Assembly: GCA_036559125.1 (NCBI GenBank)
Contig: DATBTT010000079.1
Location: 11,367-75,366, forward strand
Length of the DNA stretch: 64,000 bases
Direction: 5' to 3'
Source of the DNA: JALYTZ01 sp036559125
GTDB taxonomy: Bacteria > Vulcanimicrobiota > Vulcanimicrobiia > Vulcanimicrobiales > Vulcanimicrobiaceae
Shown here: positions 9,078-18,452 of the stretch, in pieces
How the letters are laid out: the number at the start of each line of letters is the position of its first letter
How positions within the stretch are numbered: position 1 is the first letter of the stretch
Made by a program: the position numbers and the translations under genes
Notes under the pieces: model-generated
The model's database searches: none
What the model was told of the DNA's origin: nothing
The model's input: only the letters and a program-made list of their open reading frames with translations

Positions 9078-11606
9078 ATGCGGCTTTTACGCCTGGCAAT
9101 CACGTGCGTCTGTACGGCAAGCATCGGTCTCCTAGGATTCGGCGCGGCGTCCGCGGCTACCGCGGCGGCCGGCGTGGTTGGAACCGTTACGAATGCCTCG
9201 ACGCAAGCCCCCGTCGCCGGCGCGACGATAACGCTGAGCGGAGGCTCGGCCACCCGGTCCGTTACGACCGACAGTCGCGGTTCGTTCGCATTCGCCAACC
9301 TGACACCCGGCACGTATTCGATCGCGACGGTTGCAAAAGAGTACGCCGCGAACACGTCGGCTCCGTTTTCGGTGGCTGCCGGCGAAAACGTGACCCTCGC
9401 CGTAACCCTCGCGCCCAACACGTCGACGGCGTTGCGCCTCATCGGATCCGTGCGCGTGAACGGCGCGCAGTCACTCAATACGTCCTCGGCGCCTACCGTC
9501 ACGATCACGAACCGCCAATTCGTGCAAAAAGGCCAAGTGCTCGTGCAACAGGCGCTCGAACAAACCCCCGGCGTAACGATCGAGCACTACAACGGCGGTT
9601 TAGGCTCGGTAGCAACGTTGACGATTCGCGGCGCCGGCGCATACGCGAGCGGGACCAGCAACACGGGATATGAAGTGCTGGTTCTGCAAGACGGCGAGCC
9701 GCTACGCAACGGGCAATACGGCGACTTCGACCTCTCGACGCTGACGCCGGCGATTTATTCGCGCACCGAGGTGCTCAAAGGCGTTGGGGGCACCTCGCTC
9801 TTTGGCGCAAACTCGATCGGTGGAACGCTCAACCTGGTTACGCGCGACCCATTCAAAACCGAAGGCGGCGAATTTCTCGGATCCGTCGGCGGATTCGGAA
9901 CGACGGACTACAACTTCAGCGAAACCAACACGATCGGCAAACTCGGATATATTTTCAACATCCATCGGCTTACCTCGCCCGGGCCGATCCCCGGCAGTCT
10001 CTACGGCGACTTCGCGAACTACTGCGGATCGGGGTTTGCCGTCTGTACGATCGCGCATCCGACGCAATCGTTCGATCTCAAATCGGCGTTGGTGAAATTC
10101 CGCTACGATCTCTCGCCGTCTACGTTCGTAACGCTAACCGGAACTAGCGAGAGCGACATGCGCGATCAGTTGGGGCTTCAGTCCAACCCGTCGCCGCAAG
10201 GTGGCCAGGTGTACGACCCACTCGGATACCCGTATTATTTCGGCTACCCTGCCGACACCGTGTACAACATTCAACCCAAAGTGTCGCTCGACTTTCACAC
10301 GCTGATCGGAGGCGGAAACCTGATCTTCCGCACTTACGGCGGCATTCTCGAACGCGTGGATAGCGCGCTCGACGCGCCGAACCCCGATCCGTCGTTCTCC
10401 AACATCTACGAAGACCGTTCGGTGGACCGCTTGTACGGCGACGAGCTGTATTACACGAAGATCTTCGGCAGACACACGGTTACCGTCGCTGCAGGCGGCA
10501 ACGGCGACAACTTTTTCGATGCGGGCGGAGGCGGATTCGCCAAGCCTCCCACCTTCGCCGAGCTTCAACTCAACGCGGCCGGCAAGCAAATCGAGCGCAC
10601 GTATTTGCTGCGCGACGAAATCGAAGCGTCGCCGCGACTCCACTTCGACTTTGCCGGGTATTACAGTTCGTACGACACGCTCAACGTGAAGCGTTTCGAT
10701 CCTCGGCTCGGGATCGTCTATCGTCCCAACCAGCAAAGCGCGATGCACCTGTCGGTAGCGAGCGGCTTCGCTCCGCCCCGCCTAAGCGACATTTACAGCC
10801 TGCCGAATTTCAGTTCGCAAGCAGCTAACTCGGACCCGCGCTGCGTCGATTCTTCCGGGAACGCGATCGACGGCGGTTTCTGCGCGGCAAGCCAAGGCAA
10901 TCCCGGACTCAAAGCAGAGACGGCCGTGGGGTACGACCTGGGCTATCAGCGCATCTTCACGCGTGACGGACGCGGCCGCGTAGACGTCGACCTCTATCGA
11001 ACGAATCTGCACGGACACATCTTCACTGCGGACGTTCCGCTGCCCACAGGCACGACGTTCACCGATGGAACGCCCGCACTATTCATCTCGACGCCGTTCA
11101 ATTTGGCCGCTGCCGTCTATACCGGCTACGAGCTTTCCGGAGCCTTCCCGGTTTCGCGAACCTTCGCGGTCAATGGATACTACGACACGCAATCGGCATA
11201 CCCCATCGACGTGGACGCGGCGACGGAAAATCTCGCGCAAACCATCATAAACAATCGCCAATTCTTCGGCGTTCCGGTACATAAACTGGGGTACGGCATT
11301 TCGTACCAAAACGCCGCCGGGGCTTCCGCCTTTTTTCAGGGCGATTATTTCATGCAAAACAATTCGCTCAACGTCGCGCCGTTCTGGATCTACAACGGCG
11401 GTTATACCGTACCCGTCGGCGAGAATGCGCTCCATCTAACCTGGCAAAATATTTTCAATAAGAACGCAACGTATTGGTCGTTCTTCAATCAAGGCGTCCC
11501 ATATCCGGGATTCGGAGGCCCCTTCTCCACGAGTTCGCACCCCTCGAACCCGCACATGATCCTAGTAACGTTCGAACACCGCTGGGGCTCACTAAAAGCC
11601 CCCTAA
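9078..11606 (+). CDS. TonB-dependent outer-membrane receptor with N-terminal carboxypeptidase-regulatory-like domain
   Basis: An 842-residue outer-membrane receptor starts with a signal peptide (MRLLRLAITCVCTASIGLLG). A CarboxypepD_reg-like beta-sandwich follows (VVGTVTNASTQAPVAGATIT, about residues 35-110). Next come a plug domain (ALEQTPGVTIEHYNGG; TLTIRGAG; VLQDGEPLRNGQYGDFD) and a beta-barrel ending in an aromatic-rich strand (ILVTFEHRWG). GGAGG sits a few bases before ATG 9078, which fixes the start over the longer frame at 9051. The substrate is not evident. The gene stands alone, with pstS converging behind it across a repeat cluster. Confidence 0.9.
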   Translation: MRLLRLAITCVCTASIGLLGFGAASAATAAAGVVGTVTNASTQAPVAGATITLSGGSATRSVTTDSRGSFAFANLTPGTYSIATVAKEYAANTSAPFSVAAGENVTLAVTLAPNTSTALRLIGSVRVNGAQSLNTSSAPTVTITNRQFVQKGQVLVQQALEQTPGVTIEHYNGGLGSVATLTIRGAGAYASGTSNTGYEVLVLQDGEPLRNGQYGDFDLSTLTPAIYSRTEVLKGVGGTSLFGANSIGGTLNLVTRDPFKTEGGEFLGSVGGFGTTDYNFSETNTIGKLGYIFNIHRLTSPGPIPGSLYGDFANYCGSGFAVCTIAHPTQSFDLKSALVKFRYDLSPSTFVTLTGTSESDMRDQLGLQSNPSPQGGQVYDPLGYPYYFGYPADTVYNIQPKVSLDFHTLIGGGNLIFRTYGGILERVDSALDAPNPDPSFSNIYEDRSVDRLYGDELYYTKIFGRHTVTVAAGGNGDNFFDAGGGGFAKPPTFAELQLNAAGKQIERTYLLRDEIEASPRLHFDFAGYYSSYDTLNVKRFDPRLGIVYRPNQQSAMHLSVASGFAPPRLSDIYSLPNFSSQAANSDPRCVDSSGNAIDGGFCAASQGNPGLKAETAVGYDLGYQRIFTRDGRGRVDVDLYRTNLHGHIFTADVPLPTGTTFTDGTPALFISTPFNLAAAVYTGYELSGAFPVSRTFAVNGYYDTQSAYPIDVDAATENLAQTIINNRQFFGVPVHKLGYGISYQNAAGASAFFQGDYFMQNNSLNVAPFWIYNGGYTVPVGENALHLTWQNIFNKNATYWSFFNQGVPYPGFGGPFSTSSHPSNPHMILVTFEHRWGSLKAP

Positions 11607-11615
11607 CCCCCACCC

Positions 11616-11746
11616 GTCACCCAGAGCCTGTCGCAGGGGTGAGCCTGTCGAAGGGCATACGTGCTTCGACAGGCTCAGCATGACGGAAGAGTGCTTCGAC
11701 ACGCTTGGCATGACGGAAGAATGCTTCGACAGGCTTGGCATGACGG
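11616..11746. repeat. Cluster of TTCGAC-type repeat units
   Basis: The 142-base convergent gap between the TonB receptor and pstS is almost entirely made of this repeat. An inverted pair (AGAGCCTGTCGCAGGGGTGA, then GAGCCTGTCGAAGGG) at 11616-11655 is followed by three direct copies. The copies have core TGCTTCGACAGGCTCAGCA and variants, at about 11661, 11691 and 11721, each followed by TGACGGA. The arms can form stable hairpins and may act as a bidirectional terminator. Confidence 0.8.
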
Positions 11747-11748
11747 AC

Positions 11749-12615
11749 TTACATCTTTGAGGCGGCTTTCATTGCGGAGACGGGGATGAAATGCAGCTGG
11801 GTAAGCAACGATTTGTCGTTGGCTACGTATGCGATGAAGTCGGCTACGGTTTTACCCGGCTTGCCTTTGGTCAGCATGTGTTCGTAGGACCAGTACGGGT
11901 ATTTGCCCGACGTTACATTTGCCACGCTCGGCGAAACGCCGTCGATCGATACGGCGGTAACGGAGCCCGGCCTCACGTATCCCATTGCCAGGTACGACGT
12001 GGCACCCGGCGTCTGGCCGACGATCGTCGCGACCGTGCCCGACGAGTCTTGCGTCAATCCCGAAGCCGACGGCTGCGTGCCGCCCATCACGTTCTTCACG
12101 AAGACGGCGCGCGTCCCCGAACTGCTTGGCCGATTCACGATCGTGATCTTTTGATCGGCGCCGCCGACTTGCTTCCAGTTCGTGGTTTTACCGGTGAAAA
12201 CGTCGCGTATCTGACTCGTAGTCAGATTCTTCACCCCGGCTTGCGGATTCACAACCACGCCAAACGAAACGACCGCGACCTCATGATCCACGAGACTCGG
12301 CTCGTTGGGCGCGGGAATATCCGAGTCGCCGATCTGCACTCCGCCTTGCGCGGATTGAGCGATGCCTACGCGAGAGCCGCCGCCCGTAACGCTGATTTTG
12401 ACGTTCGGATTCTTGGTTTGATAATCGACGGCGGCCTGTTTGACTAAGGGCAGGAGTGCCGTCGAGCCTGCAACCGTGATGTCTCCCGAAGGCGAACCGC
12501 CGGTGGACGACGACGTCGCGCTCGTCGAGGACGAGGACGAATTTCCGCCGCCGCACGCCGCGAGCGGCAGCAAAAGTCCGGCCACGGCCAGCGTTACAGC
12601 GAGCTTGCGCAACAT
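11749..12615 (-). CDS. pstS: Phosphate ABC transporter substrate-binding lipoprotein PstS
   Basis: This 288-residue periplasmic phosphate-binding protein has a lipobox ending LAAC with the lipidated Cys at residue 21. A Ser/Thr/Gly-rich linker follows, then the PstS fold. Phosphate-contact blocks are ITVAGSTALLPL, GGGSRVGIAQ, GDSDIPAP and NRPSSSGTRAVF. The expected pstC, pstA, pstB and phoU are not adjacent: the upstream neighbour is an unrelated hydrolase on the same strand. It is therefore an orphan binding protein, supplying a transporter encoded elsewhere or acting as a phosphate scavenger. AAGGAG lies upstream of the ATG. Confidence 0.9.
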   Translation of the reverse strand: MLRKLAVTLAVAGLLLPLAACGGGNSSSSSTSATSSSTGGSPSGDITVAGSTALLPLVKQAAVDYQTKNPNVKISVTGGGSRVGIAQSAQGGVQIGDSDIPAPNEPSLVDHEVAVVSFGVVVNPQAGVKNLTTSQIRDVFTGKTTNWKQVGGADQKITIVNRPSSSGTRAVFVKNVMGGTQPSASGLTQDSSGTVATIVGQTPGATSYLAMGYVRPGSVTAVSIDGVSPSVANVTSGKYPYWSYEHMLTKGKPGKTVADFIAYVANDKSLLTQLHFIPVSAMKAASKM

Positions 12616-12670
12616 AAAATATGGGTCTCCTTGAAGAAGCGAAGTACGGATTGTTTGTACCGGAACAAGG

Positions 12671-13579
12671 TTATGGGCGCATTAAGGAAGTGGCCGGCGT
12701 GGCGTCGATGGCCTGCAGCAGCGTGGGATACACCACTTCGATTCTCGCGTAGGGATTGTCGGGATCGATGACGTCGTGGTTTGGCGGAAGGCCGCTAAAT
12801 TCGAACGTCTCCACTACATTCGGGCGCGCGCTAGCCCACGACCGCACGACCTCGGCGGTAACCACGTTGCTTACGGCCGGATCGGACGCGCTAGTCACGA
12901 CGTAGGCGGACCCCGAAGCCATCGGAGTGCGTTTGCTCTGCGCGTAGACGTCGTCTCCTATTCGCAAACACTGCATGAGCGCGTGGGTTGGAAAGCGCGG
13001 ATATGCCGTCGCGGGCCGCTGCTTGCCCTTGACGCGCGGATCCCACCATAGGAAGACGTTGGGGAATGCGAGCACGATTTTTTCCAGCATGAAACTCAGC
13101 GCGTGCGACGTCTGCAAAACGGCAAATACCGGATTCACCGGGATTGCGCGGGCGACGTCGGCTCGATACTGCGCGAAGTATGCGCAAAGCAAACCGCTCG
13201 TCGAGATACCCATCACGCACACGCGTTCTCCCAAACCGCACGCGATGTCGACAGCTTCGGTCGCCGAATCCAACAACGACTCCGCGGTGAGCGCGCGCAG
13301 GCGAGTCGTCATGCGATCCCGGTCGCCATGTTCGGGCATGCGCGGGACGAATACGTTGTGTCCCCGACCGAACACCAAGGGCGCGAACTGCGCGAACTGG
13401 CCCGGGTGGTTGGTGAGGCCATGCAACAGAACGACGGCGATCGGCGTACGCGTCCCGCACTCGAGCACGCTCGTGCGCGCCGCCGGTAAAATGCTTTCGT
13501 CGTCGAGCGCTTGGAAGGCGCGAACGCGGTTCAATGCTTCGGCAAAAGAGGTTGCCGCGTGCGGGCGGGCCTTTAACAC
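12671..13579 (-). CDS. Alpha/beta hydrolase, paralogue 1
   Basis: A 302-residue alpha/beta-hydrolase with oxyanion-loop motif LLHGLTNHPGQF, nucleophile elbow MGISTSGLL (Ser in GxSxS/G) and the C-terminal catalytic His in GLPPNHDVID. It is clearly paralogous to the hydrolase at 14118-14975; shared stretches include GYNVFVPR/GHNVFVPR, LTAE, GLGE and the FxWWDPxxKxxQ block. The open frame extends to 13750, but the GTG at 13579 overlaps the tag stop codon and gives the same N-terminal length as a coupled third gene of the operon, so I start there. The substrate is unknown; esterase or lipase activity is a family-level inference. Confidence 0.82.
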   Translation of the reverse strand: MLKARPHAATSFAEALNRVRAFQALDDESILPAARTSVLECGTRTPIAVVLLHGLTNHPGQFAQFAPLVFGRGHNVFVPRMPEHGDRDRMTTRLRALTAESLLDSATEAVDIACGLGERVCVMGISTSGLLCAYFAQYRADVARAIPVNPVFAVLQTSHALSFMLEKIVLAFPNVFLWWDPRVKGKQRPATAYPRFPTHALMQCLRIGDDVYAQSKRTPMASGSAYVVTSASDPAVSNVVTAEVVRSWASARPNVVETFEFSGLPPNHDVIDPDNPYARIEVVYPTLLQAIDATPATSLMRP

Positions 13580-14121
13580 GCGCGCCAGCAACCGGCGACG
13601 TGATCGCTGACCAGGCCGACGGCCTGCATGTACGCGTACACGATCGTCGACCCGACGAAGGAGAACCCGCGCCGGCGAAGGTCTTTTGAGATCGCGTCGG
13701 ACAGCGCCGTCGTTGCCGGGACGTCCGCAATCGACTTCGGTCGATTGCAAATCGGTTTGCCGTTAACGAATCCCCACAGATAGGCATCGAAGCTCCCGGC
13801 CTCGCTCTGCACGTCTATGAATGCTTTCGCGTTTCGCACGGCGGAGAGAATCTTCAGTCGATTGCGGACGATGCCCGGGTCGCGCATGAGCTGCTCGATC
13901 TTCTTCGGAGTAAAGCGCGCCACGCGATGCGGGTCGAAACCCTCGAATCGTTCGCGATAGCGCTCGCGTTTACGCAGGATCGTCTCCCAACTCAATCCCG
14001 CTTGCGCGCCTTCGAGCACCAGAAATTCGAATAGGCACGAGTCGTCGTGTATCGCTACGCCCCATTCCCGGTCGTGATATGCGATGGCGAGTTCGCTTAC
14101 GGCCCAAACGCAACGTTTCAT
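13573..14121 (-). CDS. tag: DNA-3-methyladenine glycosylase I
   Basis: This base-excision repair enzyme removes 3-methyladenine from alkylated DNA. The 182-residue protein shows the family's N-terminus MKRCVWAV with zinc-ligand Cys4, then YHDREWGVAIHDD, FEFLVLEGAQAGLSWETIL and the C-terminal zinc ligands in SDHVAGCWRAC. The length is normal. It sits in the middle of an operon. The upstream hydrolase stop overlaps its ATG by four bases (14118-14121), and the downstream hydrolase start overlaps its stop. Its placement between two paralogous hydrolases is unusual. Confidence 0.95.
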   Translation of the reverse strand: MKRCVWAVSELAIAYHDREWGVAIHDDSCLFEFLVLEGAQAGLSWETILRKRERYRERFEGFDPHRVARFTPKKIEQLMRDPGIVRNRLKILSAVRNAKAFIDVQSEAGSFDAYLWGFVNGKPICNRPKSIADVPATTALSDAISKDLRRRGFSFVGSTIVYAYMQAVGLVSDHVAGCWRAC

Positions 14122-14975
14122 CGATCGATCAACTCCACCAGCACTTCAAGGACGCGTCGCGATACTTCGGGATACCGCTTCGGCTCGATGATGTCGTGAA
14201 CCAAGGGTAAGTCGTCGAAGCGGTGCGTCGCAACCGCTTGCGGCTTGTGCAGGCGCCAGCGTTGCGTTAAACGCATAGCCGCGCGATTGTTGACCGCGGT
14301 TTCGCGAGAGTTGGTTACCATCACGATGCGCCGGGCTTTCGGCGGCTCGGTGCGGGCGCATTCGAGGACGCCGTGTGCGATGGTCAAAGCATGCGCGACG
14401 GCGTGAGTCGCGTAACGCGGGTACCCGTGCTCGGGCAATTGGCGTTCTTTGAGCACGGGATCCCACCAGGCAAAGCGATTAGGCAAGCGCAGCGCCCACC
14501 AGGCGATCGGCATGCGGAAAATACTGGGCACGAGTGCGATGCCGAAAAACGGCGCGACCGCGACCACGCTGTCTACGGGTTCGTGTTGCGCCAGATATGC
14601 TGCCAACAACCCGCCGAGCGAGAAACCTACGATCGTGACGTGTTCGCCCAATCCGCGCGCAATTTCCAGAGATTCGGTCGCGACGTTCGTCAGTTGCTCC
14701 GCCGTGAGGTCTGCGAGCGCTCCGGACATCCGATCGCTGTATCCGTGACGCGGAAGGCGCGGGACGAACACGTTATAGCCGCGCTCGTAGAGCGATTGCG
14801 CGATCGCAACGAATTGCGTGGGGCTGGCCGAGAGCCCGTGAAAAAGCAATGCGACGCGCGCGGTCGGTCCCCCGTGATCGTAGACCCGGGATCGGCCACG
14901 CTCGCCAATGCGATCGTGGTCCCGCGCGAGAAAACATTGGAGGCGGCTCTGCGTCCGCACATAAGCGTCATTCAT
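14118..14975 (-). CDS. Alpha/beta hydrolase, paralogue 2
   Basis: A 285-residue alpha/beta-hydrolase with LLFHGLSASPTQF (oxyanion loop), VGFSLGGLLAAYLAQ (classical GxSxG nucleophile elbow) and LPLVHDIIEP (catalytic His). It is the paralogue of the gene at 12671-13579 and the first gene of the three-gene minus-strand operon with tag. The frame stays open to 15170, but that extension would overlap the divergent ornithine aminotransferase gene. I take ATG 14975 (MNDAYVRTQSRL); no strong ribosome binding site is visible. The substrate is unknown. Confidence 0.82.
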   Translation of the reverse strand: MNDAYVRTQSRLQCFLARDHDRIGERGRSRVYDHGGPTARVALLFHGLSASPTQFVAIAQSLYERGYNVFVPRLPRHGYSDRMSGALADLTAEQLTNVATESLEIARGLGEHVTIVGFSLGGLLAAYLAQHEPVDSVVAVAPFFGIALVPSIFRMPIAWWALRLPNRFAWWDPVLKERQLPEHGYPRYATHAVAHALTIAHGVLECARTEPPKARRIVMVTNSRETAVNNRAAMRLTQRWRLHKPQAVATHRFDDLPLVHDIIEPKRYPEVSRRVLEVLVELIDR

Positions 14976-15089
14976 AAAAGAGGGTGCCGAGCAGACGGTC
15001 CTTAAGTCAACGTACGAAGTGTTCCTCGAACGCAGGCGCTCGCGCCCCTGCGGTCCTTGCTTCCCGGCAGGTAAACACACGCGGCGCGC

Positions 15090-16322
15090 ATGGACGACAT
15101 GCACGTTTTTCACGATCGAGCCCACGAGCTCATGGCTCTCGAGGACCGCTACGGCGCTCATAACTATCATCCCCTAGACCTTGTGGTCGAACGCGCGGAA
15201 GGCGTCTGGCTTTACGACGTGCAGGGGAAGCGGTTCCTCGACTGCATCAGCGCCTATTCGGCTGTAAACCAGGGCCATTGCCATCCGCGAATTCTGGCGG
15301 CGCTGATCGAACAAGCGCGCAAGGTGAGTCTCACGTCACGCGCCATGCGCAACGACCGCATGCCCGGCTTTCTCGAAAAGCTCACGAAGCTGTGCGGCTA
15401 CGAAGTGGCGTTGCCGATGAATACGGGAGCCGAGGCGGTAGAAACCGCAATCAAGCTGGCGCGGCGCTACGGCTACGACGTCAAGGGCATCGCACCCGAT
15501 CGTGCCGAGATCGTCGTATTTTCGAACAACTTTCACGGCCGGACTACCGCTATTGTCGGCGCGAGTTCCACGCCCGAATACCGGCGCGGCTTCGGGCCGT
15601 TCGCCCCCGGATTCGCGATCGCACCGTACGGCGACTTCGACGCGCTCGCGCGGGCTATCAACGCTAATACGTGTGCGATTTTAATCGAGCCGATTCAAGG
15701 CGAGGGCGGCGTCATCGTCCCTCCCGACGGCTACCTCAAACGCGCGTGGGGGTTGTGCCGCGAGCATCGCGTGCTCTTCATGGCCGACGAGATTCAAACC
15801 GGGTTCGGTCGCACGGGCGATCTCTTTGCATGCGACCACGAAGGCGTCGAACCCGATGTGCTCATCGTCGGAAAGGCTCTGGGCGGCGGATATTATCCGG
15901 TGTCGGCAGTGTTAGCCGGCAACGAACTGATGAGTCTCTTCAAACCCGGCGACCACGGTAGCACCTTCGGAGGCAATCCGCTTGGGTCGGCGGTTGCCGA
16001 CGCTGCAATAGACGTGATCGTCGACGAAAACTTGGTCTCCCGCTCGCGTTATGCCGGCGCCAAACTCATGCAGGGATTACGCGCCATCGAATCCCCGATC
16101 GTCACCGAGGTTCGCGGACGCGGGCTAATGATCGGCATCGAGATGTCTGTCGCGGCGCGCACCCTCTCCGATGCTTTGCTCGCGCGCGGCATCGCCGCCA
16201 AGGACACGCAAGAACGTGTATTGCGCATCGCGCCGCCGCTGGTGATTTCCGATGACGAGATCGATCTGCTGCTACACGAGCTTGGGGAAGCTATTGGTTC
16301 GCTCGATCGAGCACGCGAATAG
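15090..16322 (+). CDS. rocD: Ornithine aminotransferase
   Basis: This is a class III PLP aminotransferase that converts ornithine and 2-oxoglutarate to glutamate semialdehyde and glutamate. The 410-residue length and the N-terminal block AHNYHPLDLVVERAEGVWLYD match RocD/OAT. ISAYSAVNQGHCHPRI and the cofactor loop PMNTGAEAVETAIKLAR also match. The Schiff-base Lys lies in DVLIVGKALGGGYYPVSAVL, preceded by FMADEIQTGFGRTG. It is divergent from the hydrolase-tag operon with a 114-base gap, and faces an M61 peptidase gene across a repeat. Confidence 0.93.
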   Translation: MDDMHVFHDRAHELMALEDRYGAHNYHPLDLVVERAEGVWLYDVQGKRFLDCISAYSAVNQGHCHPRILAALIEQARKVSLTSRAMRNDRMPGFLEKLTKLCGYEVALPMNTGAEAVETAIKLARRYGYDVKGIAPDRAEIVVFSNNFHGRTTAIVGASSTPEYRRGFGPFAPGFAIAPYGDFDALARAINANTCAILIEPIQGEGGVIVPPDGYLKRAWGLCREHRVLFMADEIQTGFGRTGDLFACDHEGVEPDVLIVGKALGGGYYPVSAVLAGNELMSLFKPGDHGSTFGGNPLGSAVADAAIDVIVDENLVSRSRYAGAKLMQGLRAIESPIVTEVRGRGLMIGIEMSVAARTLSDALLARGIAAKDTQERVLRIAPPLVISDDEIDLLLHELGEAIGSLDRARE

Positions 16323-16385
16323 CAGCACGGAACGCCCGTATCCCACTCGCTACCGCGGTACGCCACCCCAAAACAAACACGCGCG

Positions 16386-16463
16386 TCCCTTCGACAGGTT
16401 CAGGGTGACGGACCGGCGCCACCACTTCAGCAGCTCCCCCGTCATCCCGAGCTTGTCGCAGGA
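16386..16463. repeat. Two TTCGAC-type repeat units between convergent genes
   Basis: CCTTCGACAGGTTCAGGGTG (about 16388-16407) and a diverged unit CATCCCGAGCTTGTCGCAGG (about 16443-16462) lie in the 146-base convergent gap between rocD and the M61 peptidase gene. No other feature is visible in the gap. Confidence 0.7.
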
Positions 16464-16468
16464 CCCGT

Positions 16469-18343
16469 CTAGCTTCGGGGTTTGACGACGTCGTTTAAGT
16501 GGTCGGGCTTGTTCTTCGTGCGAACCAGATGCGGGTAACGGGGGCCGCCGTAGTATGCGATCGAGACGGTGCGGTACGCGTCGTTTTTGCTGACTAACAA
16601 TCGAAGCGGTTGATGCGTTTTTTGGGCTGCGACGATTGCGTCGTACATCAGGTCATCCGAGTACGCACGCCCGTTTACCGCCTCGATTTTGCTAAGAATA
16701 TCCATACCCGCCTTATACGCCGGCGATCCAAAGTGCACGTCCGAGACCATTCCGTTGCGCACTTGGAAGCCAACCGAATACGTGAAGTTATTCTTCTTCA
16801 CGTCGTGCGAGGGCTTTGCGGTGTATGCAAGTTTCCAACCGTCATCGGTAAAGCCGTCCGGCGGATGCACCGCAATGTCGTCGATCCATTTGTGGAAGAA
16901 GCCGGTCCAGTCATACGGCTGCACCGCTTGCAAGCCCGCGATAACGTCTGCCCGCGTATACGTCTTGACGATCGGGCCGGTGTTGCTTTGCCCGAAGAAC
17001 GCGCGAGCGAACGTATCGAGCGATTTCGAATTACCAGAAAGATTGCGAATGATGCCGTCGGCTTTTAGCCACATCAACTGGCCTTCCGAATAGAAGTCGA
17101 CGCCGCGGCGTTCCGCGTAGTACGCGCGCGGCGCGCCGTAGAGGAACGGTCCCGAGGTGGCCGTATCGCCGAGCGGACGCCATAGGCGGCCCGGTTCGTT
17201 GTCGTAATTGGCGTAGATTGCCGCGACGTGATCGGGCCAGTTCTTCGCCTCGCGAATGCCGTCGCGAAAGGACATTACGTCGCCGTAATATTGCGTCATG
17301 CCTTCGTAGACCCAAAGCAATCCATCATCGAACGGAAGGTTTGGATTCTTGGGGTAGAGTCCGGCCGGCATGCGATACTTTCCATCCCACGAGTGATTGA
17401 ACTCGTGCGAGAGCAAATCGCCGCCCCGTTCGAGAGAGACCGGATTGGTGAGATAGTCCCCGCCCTCGCCGTCGTCGCTCGACTCGTGGTGCTCCACGCC
17501 TTCGCCGGGCATCACGTCCGAGACGGTTAGCAGAAAGTGGTAGTCGTGCCAGTGGCGCGCGCCATACATCGCGAGCATCTCGCGCACGAGCGTTTTATAA
17601 TGGTCCACTACTTTTGCGCTCGCGTCGAGCTCTTCGGGAATGTCCGCGCAGACGTTGAGCGTCGCGGTGCCGGGGAATGCGCCCGTATCCTTCCACAGCT
17701 CCCATCGGCGGAAATTCACGCACGCGTCCAGCGGCGAATCCATCAGCCGTTCCAGCGACGTCGTGCTCCACGTGACGGTGTTGCCCGAGCGCTTTTCGTC
17801 GTAGAGTGCGGATGCGAACTTCCAGTTCGCACCGGGCACGATTAGCGTAGGATCGAACATCGTGTCTTGAAACGTGCCCGTCGACGGGTAGAGAATATTC
17901 TGATTCCAGTCGATGACGAAGATGTTGGGCGACGACAAGCGGTTCGACGAATAATTACCGAACGTCGCACCGAGATACGTCATCGCGACGTCGATCGACG
18001 TCGCGCCTTGCGGAACGGTGAGATCGAACGCAAACATATCGTACGGCTCCCGTTTCCAGGGAACGGTCACGCCGTTTGCCTCAATGGTGAGGCCGGCGAC
18101 ATTTTGAATCGGCCCCACGGGGCCGTGTTCGCCGGGAATCCATTGCGGGTAGTACAACGTGAGCTTCCCGGGAGACACCGGGATGATTTCGCGCGTGCGC
18201 ACGATGTTTTGCGTGGGAGCCAGCGATGCATCGACCGTCAGTTTGATTGGCTGCGCCGCCGAAACGCCTTGGGCGGTCAACGCATACACGAGCCCGGACG
18301 CGACGGCAAAAGCAACCGTCACGCGTAGGAAGGCACAGTTCAA
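16469..18343 (-). CDS. M61-family (glycyl aminopeptidase-like) metallopeptidase with PDZ domain, exported
   Basis: A 624-residue zinc peptidase with a signal peptide (VAFAVASGLVYALTAQGVSA). The M61 N-terminal domain (PGKLTLYYPQWIPGEHGP; GLTIEANGVTVPWKREPYDM) precedes the catalytic HEFNHSWDGKYRMPAGL, a HExxH-type motif in the M61 arrangement. The helix GLLWVYEGMTQYYG supplies the third ligand region. A C-terminal PDZ-like domain carries GSPAYKAGMDILSKIEAVNG. M61 enzymes of this layout release N-terminal Gly or Ala. It is probably periplasmic and fits the peptide-degrading gene content of the window. The start is supported by the signal peptide. Confidence 0.9.
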   Translation of the reverse strand: MNCAFLRVTVAFAVASGLVYALTAQGVSAAQPIKLTVDASLAPTQNIVRTREIIPVSPGKLTLYYPQWIPGEHGPVGPIQNVAGLTIEANGVTVPWKREPYDMFAFDLTVPQGATSIDVAMTYLGATFGNYSSNRLSSPNIFVIDWNQNILYPSTGTFQDTMFDPTLIVPGANWKFASALYDEKRSGNTVTWSTTSLERLMDSPLDACVNFRRWELWKDTGAFPGTATLNVCADIPEELDASAKVVDHYKTLVREMLAMYGARHWHDYHFLLTVSDVMPGEGVEHHESSDDGEGGDYLTNPVSLERGGDLLSHEFNHSWDGKYRMPAGLYPKNPNLPFDDGLLWVYEGMTQYYGDVMSFRDGIREAKNWPDHVAAIYANYDNEPGRLWRPLGDTATSGPFLYGAPRAYYAERRGVDFYSEGQLMWLKADGIIRNLSGNSKSLDTFARAFFGQSNTGPIVKTYTRADVIAGLQAVQPYDWTGFFHKWIDDIAVHPPDGFTDDGWKLAYTAKPSHDVKKNNFTYSVGFQVRNGMVSDVHFGSPAYKAGMDILSKIEAVNGRAYSDDLMYDAIVAAQKTHQPLRLLVSKNDAYRTVSIAYYGGPRYPHLVRTKNKPDHLNDVVKPRS

Positions 18344-18452
18344 GATACGATCCTCTTATATGGGATGGGACCGATAGGCTACCGCGACCAAATCGTGGAG
18401 ACCTTGCGCGATCATCGTGCCTGCCAACTTTATGACACGATCGATACGAGCG

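Noticed and set aside
13580..13750. N-terminal extension of the hydrolase at 12671-13579
   Set aside because: The extension lies inside the tag coding sequence, is Arg-rich and lacks homology to the paralogue, while GTG 13579 gives an overlap typical of coupled genes.
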